Source: Pelolinea sp. (GTDB lineage Bacteria; Chloroflexota; Anaerolineae; Anaerolineales; Anaerolineaceae). From it: DNA of 64,000 nt. A model generated the notes under the pieces. The model did no database searches, had not been told where the DNA came from, and saw nothing but the letters and a program-made list of their open reading frames with translations. Position numbers and translations under genes: made by a program. Below are positions 48,710-56,237 of this stretch, piece after piece (position 1 is the first letter of the stretch; every line of letters starts with the position of its first letter). Location: positions 1 through 64,000 of the forward strand of contig JAAZOD010000014.1 of assembly GCA_012797975.1 (NCBI GenBank). Direction: 5' to 3'.

Positions 48710-49216
48710 ATGGACGAACATCTTGACGAAAAGAAATGCCCGGTTTGTGGAAGGCCCAATTTGGGGCAAGCCACAAAATGCTGGTTCTGCCAGACACCTC
48801 TAGAAGAAGCGGAGGAAACTCATCAGAACAGTCTATTGTCGGAAGATGAACTCCTGGAGCAAAGCGGTGAGAGGTCATCCTTCGTCCAATCTGTCCTGGA
48901 AGACAGTTCCAAAGAGAAGAAAGATACCGCTCCGGAATGGCTGCGCAGAGTGCGGGAACTGATCGCAGCAGATAAGAAAGAAGAAGAACCGGTGATCGAT
49001 TGGCAACAACAGCAGTTGTTCGATGAATCGGAAAAGAAAGAGAAAAAGCCGCCGAAGACGACCCCGTCAGCAACACCCGACCCTGTTGCAAACGTTCAAA
49101 AAAATCCGGTCAAACCTGCTTCCAAGACAGAGGAGAAGAAAGACGATCCGCCGGCAGAAGCGAAAGAAGAATTGCCAGATGGATTCACCCCCTTATCCAC
49201 ACACCCGGATGAATAA
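48710..49216 (+). CDS. Zinc-ribbon protein with PEWLxRVR motif
   Basis: The 168-residue protein begins with a four-Cys zinc ribbon (KKCPVCGRPN, then KCWFCQTPL). An acidic region follows, then PEWLRRVRELIAAD and a Lys/Pro/Glu-rich tail. PEWLxRVR segments occur in several Chloroflexi proteins of unknown role. It precedes a single-pass protein by 21 bases and may work with it at the membrane. Confidence 0.75.
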   Translation: MDEHLDEKKCPVCGRPNLGQATKCWFCQTPLEEAEETHQNSLLSEDELLEQSGERSSFVQSVLEDSSKEKKDTAPEWLRRVRELIAADKKEEEPVIDWQQQQLFDESEKKEKKPPKTTPSATPDPVANVQKNPVKPASKTEEKKDDPPAEAKEELPDGFTPLSTHPDE

Positions 49217-49237
49217 TTGTAGAAAAAGAGAGCGATC

Positions 49238-49624
49238 ATGGATCACGAGCGAAAAGACATAGAAGAACAAGAAGGTCTTTCAGAAGAAGAAAGCATTCTG
49301 GATAGCGCCAAACCGCAAAAAAAGAACAAGAAACGCCATCCCTTGCGCTGGTTTTTCTTTCTGATCCTGCTGGCAGCGGCAGCTTTGTATCTGCAGCAGT
49401 GGTATTTGGACCTGGAAGCGGAAGCGCTGGTTTACGCACGGCAAACTGCCTCCGCAATGCCACCCGCCACCTCACAAGTGGAAGAACAAGAGCCGGCAAC
49501 CGCCCAAACCTCCACGGCCATTCCAGCCACAGCCACGCAGGATCCAAACCTCATGATTACACAAACCGTGGCAGCCCAGTTGACCGAGGTGGCTGAGTTT
49601 CAGCAAACACCTACCGCCGAATAA
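49238..49624 (+). CDS. Single-pass membrane protein with Thr/Pro-rich exterior
   Basis: The 128-residue protein has an acidic cytoplasmic N-terminus, a Lys-rich stop-transfer stretch (KKNKKRH), a membrane helix (WFFFLILLAAAALYLQQW) and an outer Thr/Ala-rich tail. It is the second gene of a pair with the zinc-ribbon protein and is followed by a strong terminator. Confidence 0.7.
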   Translation: MDHERKDIEEQEGLSEEESILDSAKPQKKNKKRHPLRWFFFLILLAAAALYLQQWYLDLEAEALVYARQTASAMPPATSQVEEQEPATAQTSTAIPATATQDPNLMITQTVAAQLTEVAEFQQTPTAE

Positions 49625-49625
49625 C

Positions 49626-49659
49626 AAAAAGCCCTTCCATTCCTGGAAGGGCTTTTTTT
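49626..49659. terminator. Bidirectional terminator
   Basis: AAAAAGCCCTTCCA pairs with TGGAAGGGCTTTTT around a 4-base loop and is followed by TT. It is two bases after the stop of one gene and two bases before the end of the convergent phosphomutase gene. Confidence 0.9.
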
Positions 49660-49660
49660 A

Positions 49661-51121
49661 TCATTGAAAATCCTCGGCGATCTTTTCGCCATAGCGCAGG
49701 AGCGCCTGAACCATATCATTGGAACGACCTTCCGCATAGACCCGCAGCACCGGTTCCGTTCCGGAAGGCCGGATCAACAGCCATGAATCATCGGCCATGA
49801 TATATTTCACGCCATCCAGTGACACAACCTGAGTCACCGCCTCCCCTCCAATGGAAGCGGGGGCATCGGAAATGAGCCGGTCGACCATTTGCTGTTTGGC
49901 AACCGGACGGTTCAACCGCAGATCGGTCCGTTCGTAAAAAGCCGGTCCAACATCCTTCAGCAGGTCATCCACCAGCTCAGAAAGCGTGCCGCCCGACTCC
50001 GCCACGATCTCGGTGAGCAACAAACCCATCAGCGGGCCATCCCCTTCGGGAATATGCCCCAGGAAGGAAATGCCACCCGATTCCTCACCGCCGATCAACA
50101 CCTGTTCGTTCAGCATGTGGTCAGCGATCTGGTTGAACCCAACCGGCGTTTCATACAGGGTCAAACCATAGCGTTTTGCCAACCGGTCGATCATGCGCGT
50201 GGTAGAAACGGTGCGCACCACCGAACCGGTGAGATGGCGTTTTTCTACCAGATAGCGGATCGAAAGCGCCATGATGCGGTGCGGATCGACAAAGACGCCT
50301 CGTTCATCCATTGCCCCAATGCGATCGGCATCGCCATCGGTTGCCAGGCCGAGCGTACCTTTTCCATTGATGATAGCGCCCGAAAGCGGCTTCAAGTAAG
50401 CAGCGATCGGTTCCGGATGCACTCCGCCAAAACCGGGGTTCATCTCGCTGCGGATCTCATAGATCTCGCAGCCAGTCCCTTCCAGAACACCCTTGATGAC
50501 GCCCCGTCCTGAACCATACATGGAATCTGCCACAATATATTGGGGATTCTCTGCGATAACGTTGAAATCGATCAGTTTTCGCAGGTGATCATAATAGGAA
50601 GGTATGGGATTGAAACGCGTGATCAAGCCATCTTCGCGCGCTTTATCGAAATCCATGAGGTTGGGTCCCCTGCCCTGCTCTTCATTATCGTTCAGATAAA
50701 TTTCCACCTTGCGGCATTGATCGGGGGAGGCGGAACCACCATAGCAGGCCTTCAATTTTACGCCGTTATAGCGGGGGGCATTATGCGATGCGGTGATCAT
50801 GATGCCCGCAATCGCATTCAGGTCACGAACGGCGAATGAGACGGTGGGAGTAGGCGCATCGGACTGGCAAAGAAAAACCTTATAACCATTGGCAGCCATA
50901 ACGCGAGCGGCTTCCTTGGCATACCGATCGGAAAGAAAACGAGTGTCGAATCCAATAACGATCTTCTTGGGGTCCGGCTTTTGCTCCAGCTTGGTACCGT
51001 TGATCCAGCCCTCCGATGCCACCGCGTCGGCAATTGCCTGGCTGACCAACTGCAGATTGTGAAAAGTAAACGTATCCGAAATTACCGCACGCCAGCCATC
51101 CGTTCCAAAGTGAATTGGCAT
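49661..51121 (-). CDS. Phosphoglucomutase/phosphomannomutase-type phosphohexomutase
   Basis: The 486-residue protein has the active-site loop TASHNAPRYNG with the phosphoserine, the metal-binding DGDADRIGA, the sugar-binding GEESGGISF and the phosphate-binding RPSGTEPV. It swaps phosphate between C1 and C6 and would supply sugar-1-phosphate for the nucleotide sugars used in the neighbouring polysaccharide locus. AGGAGAAG precedes the start. Confidence 0.93.
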   Translation of the reverse strand: MPIHFGTDGWRAVISDTFTFHNLQLVSQAIADAVASEGWINGTKLEQKPDPKKIVIGFDTRFLSDRYAKEAARVMAANGYKVFLCQSDAPTPTVSFAVRDLNAIAGIMITASHNAPRYNGVKLKACYGGSASPDQCRKVEIYLNDNEEQGRGPNLMDFDKAREDGLITRFNPIPSYYDHLRKLIDFNVIAENPQYIVADSMYGSGRGVIKGVLEGTGCEIYEIRSEMNPGFGGVHPEPIAAYLKPLSGAIINGKGTLGLATDGDADRIGAMDERGVFVDPHRIMALSIRYLVEKRHLTGSVVRTVSTTRMIDRLAKRYGLTLYETPVGFNQIADHMLNEQVLIGGEESGGISFLGHIPEGDGPLMGLLLTEIVAESGGTLSELVDDLLKDVGPAFYERTDLRLNRPVAKQQMVDRLISDAPASIGGEAVTQVVSLDGVKYIMADDSWLLIRPSGTEPVLRVYAEGRSNDMVQALLRYGEKIAEDFQ

Positions 51122-51261
51122 ATTTTCTTCTCCTGTGACAAGGTTTCACTCAATAAAAAAGTCCGCTTGAAAAGAACTCAAAGCGGGCTGCCTATTCATC
51201 CATCGTTTCAAATTACGGATTTCACGTGAATATTATAACTTAATCCTTTTCATGGTGTAAA

Positions 51262-52269
51262 ATGTCGCTTATGAGAAAAAAAGCCCTGCTCTTCATGCTG
51301 CTGGTAATCATTGGAAGTTTGTTCATCTCCTGTAAAGGGAAGGCAGACCAAGCCGCTCAATCCGAAACCCCCACCAGCGCTCCTTTACCCACTCCCACCA
51401 TTGCAGCGGACCGCGTTGTGCTCATCACCGGCGATACCCCCGACGCCTGGACCTTGCAACAGGCCAGCACCACCCTGCAAGAACTGGCTGCTTCTTCAGG
51501 GCTGGTCTTTGAGACGCGCACCGCCATCCAATCCAATGAGATCACATCCGATGTCAAAGTGCTGGTTTTTTTGAGCCATCCGCAAAATTTGGGCAGCCTT
51601 TCCAATTCAGCCCCTGCTACCCAATTCATTGTGATCAGCGATCAGGACTGGGCTCCAGAAAACAATGTGAATATCATCCGCTCCGATCCGAAAAATCAAA
51701 TCTTCATGGCTGGCTACGCTTCGGTCATGCTGGCAGAGAATTTCCGGGGGGGCGGATTGCTGATCAGTGAAAACAGCGATCAGACAACCGTATTTAAAAA
51801 TGGCGCCAAATACTTTTGCGGAATCTGCAATGCATTGATCACCCCCCTGAACCAGTACCCGATCACCAAGGAACTCTCTCAAACCAGTCAACCGGCGGAT
51901 TGGGTAGCCGCTTTTGATGAAATCAACTTGAGCACCATCCTGTACGTCTTTGTGCCGCCGCAGGCCTATTCCGCCGACCTCTTCAACCACATCGCGCAAA
52001 CCAACGTGAAGGTCATCGGCATCAGCTCCCCACCTGCCGAAGCCCAGACAATTTGGGCAGGCACTTTTCTCATCGACGGAATCACCCCCATCAAAGATAT
52101 CTGGAACGACGTTGTGGCGGGAAATGGCGGAAAAACGATCAATGCCAGCTTATATCTGGCTGATGTGCAAAATGGTCTGATCAGTTCCGGCCGGCAAATG
52201 CTCTTGCAGCAGGTGATCAACGAGTTGCAGGCGGGCAGAATCTACACCCTCAACCCCCTGGCCGAATAG
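51262..52269 (+). CDS. Lipoprotein with periplasmic-binding-protein-like domain
   Basis: The 335-residue protein has a lipoprotein signal peptide with lipobox FISC, then a short Thr/Pro-rich linker and a two-lobe alpha/beta pattern with QIFMAGYASVMLAENFRGGG, similar to basic-membrane-protein (PnrA-like) binding proteins. The second in-frame ATG at 51271 could be the true start, because a TAAAAT box ends just before it. No transporter genes are adjacent. Confidence 0.7.
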   Translation: MSLMRKKALLFMLLVIIGSLFISCKGKADQAAQSETPTSAPLPTPTIAADRVVLITGDTPDAWTLQQASTTLQELAASSGLVFETRTAIQSNEITSDVKVLVFLSHPQNLGSLSNSAPATQFIVISDQDWAPENNVNIIRSDPKNQIFMAGYASVMLAENFRGGGLLISENSDQTTVFKNGAKYFCGICNALITPLNQYPITKELSQTSQPADWVAAFDEINLSTILYVFVPPQAYSADLFNHIAQTNVKVIGISSPPAEAQTIWAGTFLIDGITPIKDIWNDVVAGNGGKTINASLYLADVQNGLISSGRQMLLQQVINELQAGRIYTLNPLAE

Positions 52270-52271
52270 CT

Positions 52272-52895
52272 CTATTTTTCATCCCCCATGAATTCATCCA
52301 TGGTGGCGTGCCCTGGCTGTGAGATCCCTTCCCGGCGCAAGGTTTTCCAGACTGTCAGGAGAAGGATCCTGATATCCAACCAGAACGTCCAGTGATCCAC
52401 GTACCAGACATCCAGCTCAAATTTCTTTTTCCACGAGATGGCGTTGCGCCCATTGATCTGCGCCCAGCCGGTGATGCCGGGCAACACTTCGTGGCGGCGT
52501 GCCTGTTCGGGTGAATAGCGCTGCAAATAGGCCACCAGAAGCGGGCGAGGACCGACCAAACTCATTTCCCCTAAAAAGACATTGAAGAACTCCGGCAACT
52601 CATCCAAACTGGTTCTTCGCAAGAATTTTCCAAAGGGCGAGATCCGTTCGCCATCCGGAAGAAGCGTCCCATGCTCATCGCGGAACTCACCCATGGTGCG
52701 AAATTTCCAAATTTTGAATATTTTTCCGTGCAAACCCGGACGTTGTTGTGAGAAAAGAACCGGCCACCCTTCGGTGATCCAAACCAAAAGCGCAACCAAT
52801 CCATACACGGGGGATAGGATCGCCAGGATAAAAGTGGAAACCAGGAGATCGAACACTCTTTTTTGAACGGGAACACCTTTTGGAAACCAGTGCAT
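52272..52895 (-). CDS. Initiating sugar-phosphate transferase (monotopic phosphoglycosyl transferase)
   Basis: The 207-residue protein has an N-terminal hydrophobic segment (LLVSTFILAILSPVYGLVALLVW split at residues 17-39), a KFRTM motif, RRTSLDELPEFFNV carrying the catalytic Asp-Glu, and VGPRPLLV and GWAQINGR. It resembles the catalytic part of WcaJ/PglC and should transfer a sugar-1-phosphate to undecaprenyl phosphate, starting the repeat unit of the polysaccharide. Confidence 0.92.
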   Translation of the reverse strand: MHWFPKGVPVQKRVFDLLVSTFILAILSPVYGLVALLVWITEGWPVLFSQQRPGLHGKIFKIWKFRTMGEFRDEHGTLLPDGERISPFGKFLRRTSLDELPEFFNVFLGEMSLVGPRPLLVAYLQRYSPEQARRHEVLPGITGWAQINGRNAISWKKKFELDVWYVDHWTFWLDIRILLLTVWKTLRREGISQPGHATMDEFMGDEK

Positions 52896-52961
52896 ACAAT
52901 GATTTTACCAAAAGCCAAACATGTTTACGTTATAATGGTTAGGAACCATACAGGAGAATCG

Positions 52962-53210
52962 ATGATCAAGAGTTTATCCATTGAATATTGCGTTCCCTGC
53001 CAGTACGAAAAAGATGCCCGAAACTTGGCCACGATCATCCAGGAGCAATTTGGATTGGACGCAGCCGCCATCGAACTGATCCCGTCGAAGAAGATCGGCA
53101 CGTTCGAGATCTGCGCGGATGGGAAACTGATCTACTCAAAGACCAAGAGCGGGAAAATGCCCGCTCCTGAAGAAATCATCAATTGTATTTTTCTACAATC
53201 CAAAGGATAA
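52962..53210 (+). CDS. SelT/SelW/SelH-family Rdx protein (Cys form)
   Basis: The 82-residue protein has a thioredoxin-like fold with the CxxC redox motif CVPCQY at residues 10-13 and the family C-terminal pattern IGTFEICADGKLIYSK. In eukaryotic homologues the second Cys is selenocysteine. An AGGAG site and a TATAAT box (52931-52936) lie upstream. It ends ten bases before trpS. Confidence 0.85.
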   Translation: MIKSLSIEYCVPCQYEKDARNLATIIQEQFGLDAAAIELIPSKKIGTFEICADGKLIYSKTKSGKMPAPEEIINCIFLQSKG

Positions 53211-53220
53211 AAGAAGGAAT

Positions 53221-54207
53221 ATGAACAAAAAAGGGCGAGTTTTTTCAGGGGCCAGACCAACCGGCCGGCAGCACTTGGGAAATTACCTGGGAGCTGTGCA
53301 GAACTATGTGAAACTGCAGGATGAATACGAATGCATTTACTGCATCGTTGATGTACATGCTTTGACGACCATGGAAACCACCAAAGACCTGAAGTCAAAT
53401 TCACTGGAAATGGCTTTGGATTGGCTGGCAGCCGGCGTACGGCCCGAAGACACCATCATCTTCATCCAATCGCACGTTCCTGAAGTGATGGAACTGCATA
53501 CCATGCTCTCGATGGTAACCCCCCTGGGAAAACTGACCGATCTGCCTACCTTCAAGGAAAAAGTGCGTGAACAGCCCAACAATGTGAATTACGGTTTGGT
53601 GGGCTACCCGGTGCTCATGGCTGCGGATATCCTTCTATATAAAGCCAACTTTGTGCCGGTGGGGGTTGACCAGGCACCGCATATTGAATTCACCCGTGAG
53701 GTAGCCCGTTCGTTCAATTTCCGCTACGGAAAGAATGTTCTGGTGGAACCCCAAATGAAAGTGACGGAAGTTCCCAAAGTGCTGGGCATCGACGGGCAAC
53801 AAAAAATGGGCAAGAGTTTGAACAATCATATCGAGATCGCCTCCAGCCCCGAAGAAACCCAGGCGCGGGTCATGCAGATGGTTACCGATCCGGCGCGCAT
53901 CAAACGCAGCGATCCCGGCAACCCGGATGTTTGCAACGTTTTCAGCATGCACAAGATATTTTCATCCAGAGAAGACGTTGAAATGGTCAATGTGGAATGC
54001 AGACGGGCAGGTATTGGCTGTGTGGACTGCAAAAAATTGTATGCCAAGAACCTCAACGAACATCTGGCACCGCTTCGAGAACGCAGGACCAAGCTCGCGG
54101 ATGATCCCCAAGCCATTTGGGACATTCTGGATCACGGCGCACAACAGGCCAGAACCATTGCCCGGCAAACCATGCAAGAAGTGCGGGATGCGATCGGGCT
54201 GCCATAG
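53221..54207 (+). CDS. trpS: Tryptophanyl-tRNA synthetase
   Basis: The 328-residue class I synthetase has the HIGH-like motif ARPTGRQHLGNYLGA and the KMSKS-like motif KMGKSLNN, plus CIVDVHALT and VGVDQAPHIEFTR. The KMGKS variant is typical of one trpS branch. It charges tRNA-Trp. GAAGGAAT precedes the start. Confidence 0.96.
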   Translation: MNKKGRVFSGARPTGRQHLGNYLGAVQNYVKLQDEYECIYCIVDVHALTTMETTKDLKSNSLEMALDWLAAGVRPEDTIIFIQSHVPEVMELHTMLSMVTPLGKLTDLPTFKEKVREQPNNVNYGLVGYPVLMAADILLYKANFVPVGVDQAPHIEFTREVARSFNFRYGKNVLVEPQMKVTEVPKVLGIDGQQKMGKSLNNHIEIASSPEETQARVMQMVTDPARIKRSDPGNPDVCNVFSMHKIFSSREDVEMVNVECRRAGIGCVDCKKLYAKNLNEHLAPLRERRTKLADDPQAIWDILDHGAQQARTIARQTMQEVRDAIGLP

Positions 54208-54218
54208 AAGACAAACCC

Positions 54219-54656
54219 ATGAAAGCAGTGCTGCAGCGTGTTGCCCATAGTTCGGTCTCGATTGAAGGCCAAATGATCTCCTCGATCGGGAAGGGCTTAT
54301 TGATCCTTCTGGGCATTGAAAGAGAAGATGGCATCGAAAAGGCGCAGGCGCTCAGTAAAAAGATCGTCCATCTGCGAATTTTCGAAGATGCACAGGAAAA
54401 AATGAACCTGTCCGTGCTTGACATTCAGGGGGAGGTACTGGTCATTTCGCAATTTACCCTCATGGCGGATGCCCAAAAGGGCAACCGCCCCTCTTTTGTG
54501 AAAGCCGCTCCTCCTGAGATCGCAAAACCCTTGATCGAAGAATTCTGCCGGAATCTGCACGGTTATGGGTTGACCGTGAAGCAGGGCGTTTTTGGAGCGC
54601 ACATGGCGGTGGACCTGTTGAACGATGGCCCGGTGACAATCTGGCTGGAAAATTGA
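54219..54656 (+). CDS. dtd: D-aminoacyl-tRNA deacylase
   Basis: The chosen ATG gives 145 residues, the usual Dtd length. Motifs are VLQRVAHSSVSIEG, VISQFTLMADAQKGNRPSF, GAHMAVDLLNDGPVTIW. Dtd removes D-amino acids (and Gly) mischarged on tRNA. It follows trpS by 11 bases, so the two are probably co-transcribed, a functional pairing. Confidence 0.95.
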   Translation: MKAVLQRVAHSSVSIEGQMISSIGKGLLILLGIEREDGIEKAQALSKKIVHLRIFEDAQEKMNLSVLDIQGEVLVISQFTLMADAQKGNRPSFVKAAPPEIAKPLIEEFCRNLHGYGLTVKQGVFGAHMAVDLLNDGPVTIWLEN

Positions 54657-54746
54657 GGTACAGAAGGGGGAAAATCAACCCTCGATCGGCAATAATCCGC
54701 AAAAATCCTCATTGCGATGATGGGCGGATATTTGAAATTCTATTCC

Positions 54747-54775
54747 TTGACGTACCTTCCTTGACGTGCTAACAT
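54747..54775 (+). promoter_or_regulatory. Promoter of the lipoprotein gene at 54836
   Basis: TTGACG (54747-54752) and TAACAT (54770-54775) are separated by exactly 17 bases. The -35 sequence is part of a repeated CCTTGACGT (a second copy at 54759-54767). Confidence 0.65.
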
Positions 54776-54835
54776 ACATTCTAGAAATTGAAAAATATTT
54801 TCTATTTTCGGAGGGAAGAACCAGAGGAGATCAAC

Positions 54836-55522
54836 ATGAAGAAAAGAATCTTTTCTCTACTCGCATTAATCGTTCTATCATCTTTAGTATTTTCTGCATG
54901 CGTTCGCCCCGCCAGTGGAACCACGGAAAGTGTTCCCACTACGAATGCAACACTGCCAAATCCGGTGTCAACCCAATCTCAGTTAATGAAAGATATCATC
55001 GCCGGAACGCAAACAGCGATGGCACTTGCCTCCAGCAATGGCACTCCTGCAGCAACCTCATCTTCATCGACGGTTGCCGCTACCAGCGCAGGCACCACGA
55101 CAACGATCAACACGCCTTCTGCAACCTCAACGCCTGCCCTGCCTACTGCCACCGCTGGCCCACCGCCTGTAGTGACATTGACCTACAACAGCAGTTCCTG
55201 CGGTCCGGGTCTTTACATCTGCACGGTTAGCGTGATCAAAGACCAAAGTGTGACCATTCAAGGCGCCAACAGCTGGATGATGAAAGGTTGGAATTTGAAG
55301 TTCACCATGCGGCCCAACGGTGCTGATGAATCACAGGGCATTATTGTGGGGACCGCCGTCTACGATACGGATGGCAGTCCGGGCTTCCAGGTCACCCTGA
55401 CCATTCCTGATTCACTGCGCGGCTTTGAGACCATCATTGTCAGACTTGATTCAGACGATTGTTCCACGTATTACGGAACCACGTGCTACGGCCAGGAATA
55501 CTTCTACAATACTGCACAGTAA
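54836..55522 (+). CDS. Ser/Thr-rich lipoprotein with cysteine-containing C-terminal domain
   Basis: ATG 54836 has AGAGGAGA upstream. The 228-residue protein has a lipobox FSAC, a long Thr/Ser/Ala-rich stretch (about residues 25-115) and a C-terminal beta-type domain (about 117-228) with several Cys (SSSCGPGLYICTV and DDCSTYYGTTCYG), likely disulfide-bonded outside the cell. The function is unknown. Confidence 0.75.
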   Translation: MKKRIFSLLALIVLSSLVFSACVRPASGTTESVPTTNATLPNPVSTQSQLMKDIIAGTQTAMALASSNGTPAATSSSSTVAATSAGTTTTINTPSATSTPALPTATAGPPPVVTLTYNSSSCGPGLYICTVSVIKDQSVTIQGANSWMMKGWNLKFTMRPNGADESQGIIVGTAVYDTDGSPGFQVTLTIPDSLRGFETIIVRLDSDDCSTYYGTTCYGQEYFYNTAQ

Positions 55523-55528
55523 AACCAG

Positions 55529-55562
55529 AAAAGGCCGCGGAGAATACTCCGCGGCCTTTTTA
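55529..55562 (+). terminator. Strong intrinsic terminator
   Basis: AAAAGGCCGCGGAG pairs perfectly with CTCCGCGGCCTTTT around a 4-base loop, followed by TT. It lies six bases after the lipoprotein stop codon. Confidence 0.92.
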
Positions 55563-55582
55563 TTTTCAGATACAATGAAACA

Positions 55583-56104
55583 ATGAAAATCGAAACGTCA
55601 TCTACCATTCACAATGGAAGAGCATTTTCCGTTGAAGAAGTTCAGGTATCCTTGCCCACCGGAAAGGTAAAAGCCTACGACCGTGTGAACCACCGTGATT
55701 CTGTGACCATCCTGCCCATCGATGAAAAGGGCACGATCTGGTTCGTGAACCAGTACCGCATCGGCAGTGAAAATGAGCTGCTGGAGCTGCCGGCAGGTGT
55801 GATGGAATATGGGGAAGATCCGTTGAGCAGTGCGCAGCGGGAAATTCGTGAAGAAATCGGCATGGCCGCCAGATCCTGGAAAAAGATCGCTTCCCTTTAT
55901 CTCGCTCCGGGGTACTGCACCGAAATCAACCACATCTATCTTGCCAGTGACCTTTATGCAGATCCTCTGGATTCCGATGAAGACGAATTTTTATCCATCC
56001 AAAAACTCACCACCGCCGAAACGTTGAAAAAGGTGGCACAAGGCGAGCTGCTGGACTGTAAAACCGTGGCCGCATTGGGCATTTTCTTTCAAATGGACCG
56101 CTAA
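55583..56104 (+). CDS. Nudix hydrolase, ADP-ribose pyrophosphatase type, probably leaderless
   Basis: The 173-residue protein has a canonical Nudix box (GVMEYGEDPLSSAQREIREE with following IG) that binds metal and cleaves nucleoside diphosphate-linked substrates, and an N-terminal domain like NudF/ADP-ribose pyrophosphatases. A TACAAT box ends six bases before the ATG, so the transcript may start at the start codon. There is no Shine-Dalgarno sequence. Confidence 0.88.
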   Translation: MKIETSSTIHNGRAFSVEEVQVSLPTGKVKAYDRVNHRDSVTILPIDEKGTIWFVNQYRIGSENELLELPAGVMEYGEDPLSSAQREIREEIGMAARSWKKIASLYLAPGYCTEINHIYLASDLYADPLDSDEDEFLSIQKLTTAETLKKVAQGELLDCKTVAALGIFFQMDR

Positions 56105-56237
56105 AAGTGGGCGTTGAGCGTTAACAATAGAAAAGTGGTATTATTAATCGGATTTGGGAAATGCATTGAGAAGAGATTGATTACTGGTTCCTATCTGCCC
56201 AAAAGCCCTAATAACATCTATTTAAGGAGTGTCATTC

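Noticed and set aside
49661-51121. Considered specifically as phosphoglucosamine mutase (GlmM)
   Set aside because: The TASHN and DGDADR motifs are shared by all phosphohexomutases, and the length and loop sequence do not favour GlmM.
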